From NCBI GenBank assembly GCA_964036155.1, contig OZ038422.1, positions 60,163,201 through 60,227,200 on the forward strand: DNA of 64,000 bases, read 5' to 3'. The stretch comes from Diploscapter coronatus. Lineage: Eukaryota > Nematoda > Chromadorea > Rhabditida > Rhabditidae. Both the position numbers and the translations under genes were made by a program. This document shows positions 21,446 to 31,764 of this stretch, in pieces (within the stretch, counting starts at the first letter, position 1; every line of letters begins with the position of its first letter). The notes beneath the pieces are model-generated. The model made no database searches, was not told where the DNA came from, and was given only the letters and a program-made list of their open reading frames with translations.

Positions 21446-21543
21446 TGGTTATTGAAATTTGTAATGGTAGTCGAATAAAGATAATATTCGTAAATATAAA
21501 ATATAGTATGCCGAATAAAAGGGCTACATGATATCAAACGGGG

Positions 21544-23969
21544 TTATTCAAATTCTAACTCTCCAACTTTTCGCCACTTATTCGTTTGTGGATCATATTC
21601 CTCGATTGAATTACAGAAATCTTTAGGTCCCAATTCTTGGAATCTAAGTTAATAAATACTTCGTATAAGGATATGCGAAATCTCAGCTCACCCTCCGATT
21701 GCATACAATTTCTTGTTAGCAACAATGAGCGAATGCTGATATCTTGCATAATTCATATCAGCGATTTCAGAAATTCGACTGTCAACTGGAGCTAAGGGGT
21801 CGAAACACAGACAGGATTTGAATATCATATGACAATAATTATAATAATTATAATAATTAACATAGCTAAATATATAATGATACATTATTTATCATACAAA
21901 ATTAACGACTTCAATCCTCCAGTTATGTAAATTTTTCCATTTAGCGATGCAACTCCGAAATAAATTCGTAGTGCTGAAATTTTTCCAATTTCAGTCCATT
22001 CCCGTTCATCGTCTGATAATCGATATATTTTTTTACTATCTTCTCCATCGATAACTGAATACTCATAATTACAATAATGAATGTGCTATAATGTGACCGT
22101 ATAAAATTCCATCGCATGTTATTGTTTGAGCACGTTTAATTGGAGAAGAAAATTTAGGTCCTGTTTGCCATTTTCCATCTATTAAAACCTGAATAAATTA
22201 TTTCATGGACTTTCATTCGACCTCCTTACATCAACTCGATTCGTATTTGCATATGTTTTAGGAATATTCCCACCCAAATAGTACAGTTTGTCTTTGAAAT
22301 AAGCCACAGATGCAAATCTACACCATTCAGGATGATCTGGACCTGTAAAATTCTTTGAATCGGTCATTCATAGATTTGTTGATAAGACCTCTTGAAATTT
22401 GCCGAGTATTCAAGTTATATATTTCAAATGATTTATATCCGTAGTTAATTCCAAAAATCTGAAGTCCAAGAAATTATTAAAAATAACGAACATAAGAATT
22501 CACCTTATTCTGTGTAGTTGCTGTTTGATATGGTTCATAATAATTATGAAATTTCGCAATCTCTTCTACTGAGCAGATAGATGAATTGAACAAGCATATT
22601 CTTCCTTCACTTTTATCATCATTATTTCGATAATAAACTAAATTATTACGAATCGTCTCAAAGTCTCTTACTTAGTGTTCAACATAATTTCTTACGATAG
22701 AATAAAATTTTCTTCCTGCACTGGTTCCGATTATTTGGATCTGAAAACATAAATATTCATCGCAATTGAAAATGTTGTGGGAAGATTTTTACTATCAGCG
22801 ATGAAACTATATTAAGACATGATGAATGTTTTGAAAGACTAATTCATATAGGAGTAAAATTTTCATCGAATTATAATAAAATGAAGTGGAAACCACGTCG
22901 TAGTTTCTTCTACTAGAATGGCTTACCTTTGGCTTCGTCGCGGACCTGCTCCGCACTCATTCGTTCGGATGGGTTCTTAGTAATCATCTCATTCAGCCAT
23001 GTTGTATCCTAAAAGATGTGATCATTTTCGGATTTTTTCAAAGTTATAGATTTTTGTAACGGCACCAAGTGAGACTTTAACTATTCCTACTTTGATTTAT
23101 ACACTTTTATCATAATGCAAAAAGATGCAGAGATGATCAAATTTTATGTTTAAAACTAGGTAAAAATTTACTGTTTCTGAGTATTGATTTGGCAGATTTA
23201 CTCGTTGTTCGTTCATGATCTTTCCCCGAAGATCTAGAATCTCATCATTGTCTAATTTCTTCGGGGCGATGCACAACTCGTAGAAAATGATGCCGATCGC
23301 CCAGATATCGACGACGTATAATCGGCACGGGGTGAGTGTATATTGCTCTGGAGACATGTAGAGCGGCGTTCCACACTGCTTCGAATGACTCTGAGTTATA
23401 TTCAGGGTCGCGATTACTTTTACCAGACCAAAATCGGAGATCTTAAGAACTTCTTTCCTGTTTTCCCAGGTGATTAGGATATTGGCGGGTTTTAGATCGC
23501 GATGAGCGATTTTGTATTTGATATGGAGCTCGTTAATGCCATCCGCGATTTGATAGATGTAGTCGTAGATGATTTTCGGCTCAAAATGTGTTCCTGATTT
23601 GATATTCGCCTTGATTTTGCTGCTTAGATCTCCGCGAGAGCAATAATTCATCGCGATATATAGGTCTCCGCGGCTTGGCGATTTTACCTCGGTAATCATG
23701 AACGAGTCGAAATATTTGACAATATGCTGGTTTGTGGACGATTCGGAGATCTTTTTCATCACCTTTGCCTCCTCCTTGCATTTCTCCTTCTCCTCTTCGT
23801 CCATTCCGTGAAGAGCGATCTTCTTCAAGGCTACCTGCTCAGAATTCGAGGCATCCTTAGCCGTGTAATCAGTGAGGTAAACTTCGCCGAACTTCCCACT
23901 GCCAAGCCACTTAACGATTTTGTACACTCCTCCATCGTTCGGATTTATGACAGTATTTCCGAGATCCAT
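21544..23969 (-). CDS. Protein kinase fused to kelch repeats (frame interrupted)
   Basis: Nine exons: 23969-23172, 23008-22927, 22740-22696, 22637-22504, 22458-22389, 22342-22230, 22188-21898, 21865-21692, 21643-21544. Exons 1-2 encode a complete Ser/Thr kinase domain: LGSGKFGEVYL loop, VALKKI lysine, HRDLKPANIL catalytic loop, ISDFGLV, GTPLYMSPEQ and DIWAIGIIFYELC; every catalytic residue is present. The frame then runs through phase-matched junctions into kelch blades (FKDKLYYLGG, SLNGKIYITGG, NKKLYAIGG, EEYDPQTNKWRKVGE). Exon 7 carries a 10-base duplication (near 22080-22095) that breaks the frame; without it all phases fit. The ATG lies eight bases after a tgttttag acceptor. I know no nematode family with this order. 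Two adjacent genes mis-joined by me is the alternative, but no kinase stop or kelch start codon is seen between them. Confidence 0.65.
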
Positions 23970-24205
23970 AGTGCTACCTAAAACAGAACTTGTTCTTGAG
24001 TTTGATCGAGTTGAAATTAGAACGAACCAGAGCATAGAACAAAGAAACTTCTAATGAGAGGGTCCTTTTCCAATTAATATGGCTTTTTCAAATGAAGGAA
24101 GTTACTGAAATGAGATAATTCTGATCCACTGAGCATGGACAGCTCAGGAAAGCGATATTATGAATGAAAAGCCACTTTTTCATATCGAACTGAATTCCAT
24201 TGCTT

Positions 24206-24290
24206 TTATGCAGAGAGCACAAGTACCGCCCACTCTGTGAAGTCAAAGCCAAGGAAGGCAACTTCGTCAAAATTTCCAAAAAATTCTAGA
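24206..24290 (+). repeat. Duplicated coding-like fragment, copy 1 (PLCE...KEGNF)
   Basis: After a tttatgcag acceptor the plus strand reads EHKYRPLCEVKAKEGNFVKI. A diverged copy lies at 25580-25655 (LKSCPLCEAQVKEGNFTKIF). Shared codons suggest both come from an exon with a C-x2-C pair. Copy 1 has lost the first cysteine. The parent gene is not recognised. Confidence 0.45.
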
Positions 24291-24755
24291 AATTTTGCGA
24301 AACGATTTTTTCCTTATTTTTATTTTTCCACTATTAGATATAAGCCTAGGGAACATTTTGGTTTCTGGAGCATGCCCCTGAAACATGAGTTGAGCGGGTC
24401 AAAACGTACAGTGAGAATTTCAAAACGCTGATGTGTGCTTGAAAATGCCCCCTCGTTCACGCTCATCAGACAGAACGTGTATTGGATTTTTCTGAATATT
24501 TTGAGCCAAAAATCATGCAAGAACCCCACCAATTCCCAACAAGAGCGGTTTGAAGGTGACAACTTAACTAACACTTTACTACATTATTTGACACTTATTT
24601 TGTGGACTTTGCACTCAAATTCCAAAGTGAGCGTGGCCTATCATTTTGGGAACGATCAAAACCCATAGAAACTTCAGAATGTTCTGGAAACAAGCAAAGA
24701 AATTCAAACAAACGTCCTTACAAAGCCGTTCTCCCTTTGAAATAGCCTTTGCTCT

Positions 24756-24960
24756 ATTATGGACTGTGAGTAAGTGGATATTGCATACTCTTTGCAACTT
24801 GCCTCCCCATGCCCCGCCTCTATTTCTCTCCGCTTTTCCTGAGAGACGGAAAGAAAACGAGCGAGGAGAAAAGAAATAACGAGGGAAAAGAAAAACGGGG
24901 CGTGTGTAAAAGCGAGTCGCAAAGAGTATGCAATATCCACCTACTTACAGTCTACAATAA
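24756..24960. mobile_element. MITE-like inverted repeat, about 205 bp
   Basis: Left end GGACTGTGAGTAAGTGGATA and the complement of the right end (AGACTGTAAGTAGGTGGATA) match, and pairing continues through TTGCATACTCTTTGC to about 45 bases. The interior is GC-rich with CTATTTCTC and GAGGAGAAAAGAAATA, similar to other blocks in the window. Confidence 0.7.
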
Positions 24961-25579
24961 AAGTTTGTACTGATTTAGGAAATAAATCATACATTCGTGT
25001 GTAAATGAATTAAAAAATCAATAATTATTAGGAACAAGAAAGCAAGCTTTTATATTGAATGAGAATTGATAAGAGAATAGTGATGTCAGACATTTTGCGA
25101 GAAAAATCTTTCATAAAATTAACCATTTTGACGAATAATTAGGAATTAGAAATAAATAAATGAGGGGATTTTTAATTGGGTAAACAATAATCTGCTCAAT
25201 TTCGAATGCCACCAAAATGTCATCTTGCGTTCAAATACAGCATGCTCAGGAGGAAGAGAGTAGGAAGTTTTCATTTTAATAAATATTAAAAAGAATATTT
25301 ATTTCAGTTAAAACAATTTTTCCTCATCACTTTTGGATGTCTTAGAGCTTTTTGTATCATGTTCATTGAATAATTATTATTTCACGATTTTTATTGAAAT
25401 AATTATTTTAGATGGAATTAACGATAACCATATCGACAAACTTTATTTTATTTTCGACGACTGGTAAATACCCCAAACGTGAAAGTCGTTCAAATTTATA
25501 ACTAATACTTAATATAAAAATTTCTCCAATTTAAATATAAATAACAAGTAGAGATGGGATATCGAACCAAAGATAAAGA

Positions 25580-25655
25580 GCTCAAGTCCTGCCCACTCTG
25601 TGAAGCCCAAGTCAAGGAGGGCAATTTCACTAAGATTTTCAAAAAAAAAATAGAA
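25580..25655 (+). repeat. Duplicated coding-like fragment, copy 2
   Basis: Reads DKELKSCPLCEAQVKEGNF on the plus strand, in line with copy 1 at 24206-24290. An ATG at 25554 precedes it in frame, but the frame stops about 40 codons later, so this is a remnant rather than a gene. Confidence 0.45.
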
Positions 25656-26101
25656 AATTCACTCGCAAAAAACGGTTTCTGATCGTCGTCTTCAAAAATT
25701 CATATATTTGGCTACATTGATCTATTTTTATGCGATTTTTTGTTATTAACTACTCTAACATGAAAGAATTCTAGAAAAATACTCCCATGACTCGATCTTC
25801 GCATCCTGAATTTAATTTGAGCTCTCTAATTATAGGATTGGGTGATTGCTTGATGTAAACTAACTTGGGTAAGATCATTTGCGATGGAGGTTTGTGTATT
25901 CAAATTTGACTCTGATCAATCACAGGATTCTATTCCGCACAAGAACGTAAAACTTCTATTTTGAAATCATAACGTCTTTCACCCTGCCAAGCTGTAATTA
26001 CATGCATCACTGTACACTAGAATTATTTCCCTAGCAATTAATCTCGAAGTGGTTCAGCATTTTATAGACGATTTTCACTTCTTCTACTTGTAAATGCAAC
26101 T

Positions 26102-29100
26102 ATGAACATACTCCTATTGATTTCGACCATTTCCTATCATATATACTCAGTTTCGGCTGAACCATGCCAAGTAACTAGCCTGAATGAATTTTTATCCATG
26201 AAAGATGGTTGCATAGAAATACTTGGTGCCCTTGACATCACTGAATTTTCGATCAAAAATGTATCTGAAGAAGTATGAAAATCTTGTTATATAATTTTCA
26301 TCATGCAAAGCTTTAGTGGCTTGAGAACAAACTTTCGTCGATTAGGAAGGTTTATGGTCACGTGTCTGTAAGTTTAGTCGTTAATTATTTCATTTTTACT
26401 GCGGTGGAGGGTTATTTAATCATCTTTTATTCGATCGCATTTATGGCGGCACAGTAATTGAATTTGTTAATGTTTTATAATTGAAATTACATATTAACAT
26501 GTTAAATTATTTCGATGATTTTCAAGGAATTATTTATCAATTGATTGAGCTGTATATATGATACTTAAGACAGGAATGCTAGCGTCACCCAGACGAATAG
26601 TTTATTGAAGTGACATTTTAATTTTGATATAAATTTATTTATAGATATCAGATACGAATCTTACAACATTCAGTTTTCTCCGCAACTTGGAATCAATTGA
26701 AGTATCAACAGAGACAAGTACGTTTCTTGCTCGTAATACTTTCAGAAAATATTTAATTTAATATAATATAAATAGTTGATTGAATTTAGGGAAATATATC
26801 CGTCATTCACATAAAAATAACTACGCCTATTTAAGAATGAGATAGTATAAAATTCGACAATTTTTCGCATAATTAAAAATGATGATATAAATATATTTTA
26901 ATTTACACATGTATTCATACAGCATTTTGCAGATCGACCGTTGTTATCGATATACGGAAATACGAATAACGCTTCACTCGATCTTAGAAAATTAACAGTT
27001 TCAATGCCTGAACCCGATAGACGGTGTGAGTTTTCTATCATAAACACAAGACCTAGGGAGAATTTTCGTCAGACGAAAATAAACTATAGGGGTAGGTCGC
27101 AAGGGGTTTCTGACGATCGTTCTCCCTAGGTCTGATAAATATCAATTTCTCATCAATATTAAGTTCCCCCTATTGTCATTTACAACAATACAATTTGCTT
27201 GGAAGAAACTACTGCCATTCGTCTTGTGCAGCAACATGCATTTATCATGGCAACGCCAATTTGCAAGCCCTCAAGTCAGTTTGATATTCAATATTTGCAT
27301 CAATGAGCTTACATAAACACTAAATATTTTAAACAATTTTATCCGAATTTGCAAAAAAAAATCATGCTTGATTAATTTTCTAACGATTACATCTATTGTA
27401 TCGGTCAAATTAAGTCATAGTTCGTGTGTTAAAAAAGCCTTGCGAAAAATGCGCGTCACGACTATGCTCAGAGGGAGGCTAGAGGATTGAGAAAGAGTCA
27501 ACGAGGGACAATGGAAAGAATGGTACGCAATTTCCTCTGCCTCTCGCCTTTTCTCGCTATTTTTCAACACATGAACTTTCACTTAATTTAACCGAAGCAA
27601 TATACTGTTTTATGTAATTATCCTATGTTCTATTGGGCGTTGATCATGTGTAAATATGAAAAATATTAGAAATACCAACTTTAATGGCATGCATTTAGAT
27701 ATTTTATGCTTACGCTAAAATTATCTTATAACCCCCAATTTAATAATTTCAGAAGTTCATTGTATGGTGTCAATGCCGAGTGGCTTCGTATATTTTTCCT
27801 TAGGCGTATTCACTCACATAAACTTGCCTGATAATTGTCAGATCTTGTATGGATGTTTAAGAATAACTGGCGATGTTGCTAACTCGTAAGAATTATTTTT
27901 TAAAAATAGAAATAGACTTTATAGCGGCAAATTGGAAACATTGCAATGTTTCATTGTTGCATATGGAATAGTATGTGGGAGGAATAATTGACAATTTGGA
28001 AATATCGGAGACTCGGAGAGCTTTCTTGGAAATGTCAAGAAAGCTCTCCGACTGAGTCTCCGATATTTGAAAATTGCCGAATAATTTCCTCCCAAACCCT
28101 ATCCTATTCTGTCTGCAACGATGTTACATGAAAATACTTTACCAAATTGCCATTTAAAGCAACTTTAATTTTTTCTAATAGTTTTAATCAGATTTTCAAA
28201 TAAATAACTGCAACCGCAGTTGCAATTGGTAATGTCCAAAAACAAAGTTGAAAGTCGGGTTTTAACTTAAGGCTTATTTGTAACCTAACTAGCGTGTATT
28301 TTTGCGATAATTTATTAAAAAGAACATATTTCAGTATCCATAAAAAGATATCATCATTAGAGCTGATTTCTGGCGGAGTCGAAATTTCGAACACTAATAT
28401 GACAACACTCAACTTTTCTAATCTAATAGCGATTATCAACCCACATGGTAATTAGCGTCTCGTAATAGTTCATGATTATTATTTTTAGGCATAAAGTTCA
28501 ATACCTTATATGTTAGTAATAATAGTCAATTAACGAATTTTTTGATGCCAAGTTTAACGGTGAACAATTATCTACCAAAGTAAAACCGTGTGATTTCGAA
28601 ATTTCAGACCATAAAAAGTCAATACGAAGATGTTGAAATGTATGATAGCTTACGACAGACTTCAATACCAACACCCACTATTTTATTCTTTGAAAATTAC
28701 AAATTATCCCTGGATGATATTATTGTAAGAAAGTAGAATAATCAAGCTGCTTGAGTTTCTGCTATATCAATGAAAATGTTGGGCAATATGTTTTATTTTC
28801 TAATCCATTAAACCAATATAACGAAAGTCTATGTAGAGTATTCGTACAAAATCAACATAATCAATGAAGATATACATAATGCTTTATAAAGTGGAACTCT
28901 TGAAAAAAAATTAAATAGTAATCCACTAGTTGTACAGAACACCAATCCCATTAATAAGTCAAACGATAAATTGGTGAAAGTAGCTGCTCATTCCGTAATT
29001 CGAAAACAAGTCGATAGTTAAGTTCCCTTGTTCACAAGTGATAATACTCTGAATTACTTGCATAATAATAGTAAAATTTCAGTGCAGCAAATTGCGTTTC

Positions 29101-29609
29101 TTATCGAAGAAATACCATATGTGGCTAAAAATTCTAGAGAATGGAAACTATTGTGGAGATTCATCCAATCTGATCAATTACGATGGCAATTTAACCGAAT
29201 ATACGATTTCAGTAAGTCATTAAATTTATCGTATTCTTTGAATTGCACAAAGAGAACTGCAGAATTTGTGATTTTGTCCATATCATAGTTAAATCATAAT
29301 AGATTAATATGATTAGGAAGCTCAGTTATGTGTTATAGTCAATCATGTTATATTGAGCTCCTGTTCGGCCTACATACTTTTTTTCGTTTTCCCTACTCTC
29401 TCTTAAAAATGTGGATAGGCAAAACAAGTGGATGTAGAACACAAGAGACCTTCCCGAATTGCCCTTATTTATTGCAGGAACCTGGATCTGAAAAAGGAAC
29501 AGTCATCTATATTGATTATATCGACTACTACGACTCTTTTAAAGATGCAAATTCCTACACAAAAATACATCTCTTGATTACCCTTTTCTCAATACTCTTC
29601 ATTTTGTGA
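26102..29609 (+). CDS. Secreted receptor L-domain protein (IRLD-like)
   Basis: Eleven exons with fully consistent phases, 397 aa: 26102-26272, 26317-26367, 26645-26717, 26933-27025, 27164-27274, 27753-27885, 28335-28447, 28489-28559, 28608-28724, 29083-29211, 29478-29609. The N-terminus MNILLLISTISYHIYSVSA is a signal peptide. Two receptor L domains follow (the insulin/EGF receptor ectodomain fold). The first has DGCIEILGALDI, SISDTNLTTFSFLRNLESI and IYNNTICLEE; the second has DNCQILYGCLRITGD and VEISNTNMTTLNFSNL. There is no kinase domain. The C-terminus is hydrophobic and runs to the stop (IHLLITLFSILFIL), as in a GPI signal or short anchor. C. elegans has a large irld family of this design, which may bind insulin-like peptides. 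Inverted-repeat elements sit in introns 4, 5 and 6. Exons 10-11 are the least certain. Confidence 0.75.
27049..27133. mobile_element. Inverted-repeat element in intron 4 of the L-domain gene
   Basis: AGACCTAGGGAGAA at 27049-27062 is the exact complement of TTCTCCCTAGGTCT at 27120-27133. An inner CGTCAGACG/CTGACGATCG pairing is weaker. It begins 24 bases past the splice donor. Confidence 0.7.
27401..27595. mobile_element. MITE-like element, 195 bp, in intron 5
   Basis: The terminal 30 bases (TCGGTCAAATTAAGTCATAG onward, and the complement of the right end) match with about four differences. The interior has TTTTCTCGCTATTTTTC, related to the recurrent GCTATTT word. Confidence 0.7.
27962..28111. 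mobile_element. Long hairpin element, 150 bp, in intron 6
   Basis: Nearly the whole element pairs with itself. The outer arms (GGAATAGTATGTGGGAGGAA against its complement near 28085-28105) are diverged, while the inner stem GGAGAGCTTTCTTG...CAAGAAAGCTCTCC is nearly perfect. A pre-miRNA was considered, but the extended arms fit a MITE better. Confidence 0.7.
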
Positions 29610-30071
29610 TGAATGAGTTGATCAATATATCTTATTTTCTTTAAAAAATAAATAGTTAAAAGTCATATCGAATTTTATTCAAAATGACTACAATAGTGAT
29701 AGTCTAGTGCAGTGATTGTGTGCCAGTGCCTAGAGCAGGGTCTCAAGTTCGCCCCCATCTCGACCCAAACCAAGAGGGTTAAGAAATGTTGGTAGTGGAT
29801 AAAACCACGAAAAATTGCCTAAAATTCCTCGGCTGTTGCACACAACAACAGTCTGTCCTCGGGCCGGACCATTAGTCCTGTGTGGCTAGGATAAGCCGAC
29901 TGTTTCATTACGGACTGAGAGTAGCCGACCCCCACCTAGTGAGGAAAAGGCTAGGAAATATATATTAAACTCTGGCTTCATGACGCTCATAATGGAAATG
30001 CCTACCTGAAATGGTTTTATTTTTATTCCCTTCTGATATTTCTTTAGAAAATCTAAATAAAGCAAAGACAG

Positions 30072-30275
30072 TCAAATAAGACGAGTTTTTCCTACTGCAG
30101 GTTTAGCAGTGCCATACGCAACTCCTAAGATAATAAAAATTTGAGCAGCCGTTACTTCGATGAATCCGAAGAGTGGGGCATAGGTTGCCCTCTCTCCATA
30201 TACTCTATTTCTGACACCGGTCGATATATTGATTGAAATAAGTAAGAAATTGCAAAAATTCTGGCAATATTCCAC
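30072..30275 (-). pseudogene. V-ATPase subunit c (proteolipid) exon fragment
   Basis: The minus strand reads ATYAPLFGFIEVTAAQIF then IILGVAYGTAKPAVG, the first transmembrane helix of the V0 c-subunit. The rest of the c-subunit (three more helices, proton-binding glutamate) is absent; the frame continues into KTRLI and a stop. The retained text spans about 30090-30200. It is a decayed partial copy of a gene elsewhere. Confidence 0.6.
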
Positions 30276-31583
30276 ACATAAAAATGTTCTATTGATTTAC
30301 TTTGAAAAATTTTCTAAACTTTGAAATAAATTCAAAATTCTCAAATTCAAGAGATCTTTGTCCCTTATTTTGAAGAACACTTCTTCGAACCATCTCTAAA
30401 TGAAGTCGAAACTTTTTGGAGTTACTAAATAGTTACGCTATTCAAATCTTGAAAAGATGGACTGCGCGCTAACTGTTAAAATTCCTAATTCAACCATCAA
30501 TTCTAAATGAAAACTAAAAATCATCATATCAGTGTAATTTCCTGGAAACAATTTGACAAAAGACCAATAATTTCCTAAGAAAATAATGGTTATCATTTTT
30601 ATGCAGCGGTTAGTTATAATAGAACTGAAACTTTTCTAATAATTGTCGTGCTAAATGAATCAGATGCCAGTAGAATTGACATCAAATGTTCGTCTTTTGC
30701 GGCACTGTTTGGCTTTATGGAAACATTATCAAACATGATATTGCACGAAAAGATTACTAAAATTTGAATGCATAAGTCAAAGTTTTTTTTAAAGAATCTA
30801 ATAAATACTCAAAACTTGTAACAATCGAAGAAGAATGATTTCAGTTATAAACGTCTATTGTGCTTTGTAGGAAAATGCTACATAACCAACAATTCTCTGC
30901 ATTACAAGAATCGCATTCACTTTCGAACCTTGCATTGATAGTCTTGAAAACGTGAATCTACAGTTTTGACATGGTTACTGATCTTAAGGTTTTCTAAAAT
31001 CATGCGCTATTTTTCAAGAGTGAAAATTCATCAAAATAACCATTCTCAAGCAAATGTGTTCGTAAACATAGATTATGGTTGTTGATTCTTAAAAATTTGT
31101 CATAGTACTAAACTTGTGTAACCAGCAATTACAATGACAGATTTGTACTTGAAGGTCTAATGTTCGTATCTTGACAAATTCCAGCCCATCATTAGAGCGA
31201 CAATTATGCATGTTTATCATGAACACGGAAATTTCAGAAAATGGCCAGACTCCGATGTTCACAGATTACCGATATTATACCGTATCGCGATATTCTTCAT
31301 AGTTGTAAGGAACTCATAGAGATCTTGATACATATCTCATAGACAACCCTGATGACGAGTTATGCATGATTTCATCACATAACTTAACTCCTAAGCTAAT
31401 TAATTTTTTGAACTGACAAATAGCTTAACGCAGGTGCGATTTTTGATCATCTGAAAAGTATCTTCTAATCTCGTACCTTCTATAACTTTAACATACAAAT
31501 TTAAAAGTTTCGCAAGACATAGGGTGGGGCATAATTGGAGTGTTGAAACTAGAATTACACTAGATTATAAGTTAGGCGAGTAC

Positions 31584-31590
31584 TATAAAT
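31584..31590 (+). promoter_or_regulatory. TATA-like box upstream of the chemoreceptor gene
   Basis: TATAAAT in the context AGTACTATAAATACAGAGC, 175 bases before the proposed ATG, with an unusually GC-rich left flank for this region. Consistent with a core promoter, but unproven. Confidence 0.3.
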
Positions 31591-31764
31591 ACAGAGCTGA
31601 TTGCCTAAGCAACGTCTTGCACTGTTACTCGATCCATTTCAAGTTTTGTCATTTTTGTTTCGAAAGCCCTACCCTTTCTAAATCGTACTGTATTTGAACC
31701 ATTTTCTCAAATTATTACTCTACAAATTTATTATTATCACTAAGAAACTAATTCGCAGAATCGA

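Larger units (their letters stand above)
20303..21543. other. Gene-free stretch with four hairpin elements
   Basis: Separates the helicase relic from the kelch gene 3' end. It holds the inverted-repeat elements listed separately. It also carries two copies of GTAGTCGAATAAAG (near 21150 and 21467) that look like duplicated 3'-flanking sequence of the kelch gene. Confidence 0.6.
23970..26101. other. Gene-free stretch with repeats
   Basis: Upstream of both the kinase-kelch gene (minus) and the L-domain gene (plus). It holds a 205-bp inverted-repeat element and two copies of a cysteine-containing coding-like fragment. Near 25345-25380 is a third copy of sequence resembling the 3' flank of the kelch gene (TTTTTGTATCATGTTCATTG). 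No intact gene is supported. Confidence 0.5.
29610..31764. other. Gene-free stretch between the L-domain and chemoreceptor genes
   Basis: About 2.1 kb. 29700-29960 is a GC-richer block (GTCCTCGGGCCGGACC, GCTAGGATAAGCCGAC) unlike its surroundings, without an ORF. It is followed by a V-ATPase subunit c fragment (minus strand). The rest is AT-rich. A TATA-like word lies at the right end. Confidence 0.45.

Noticed and set aside
29690..29765. tRNA or tRNA-derived SINE
   Set aside because: A box-A-like TAGTCTAGTGC and a box-B-like AAGTTCGCCCC are present, but the B box lacks the invariant A and no cloverleaf can be drawn.
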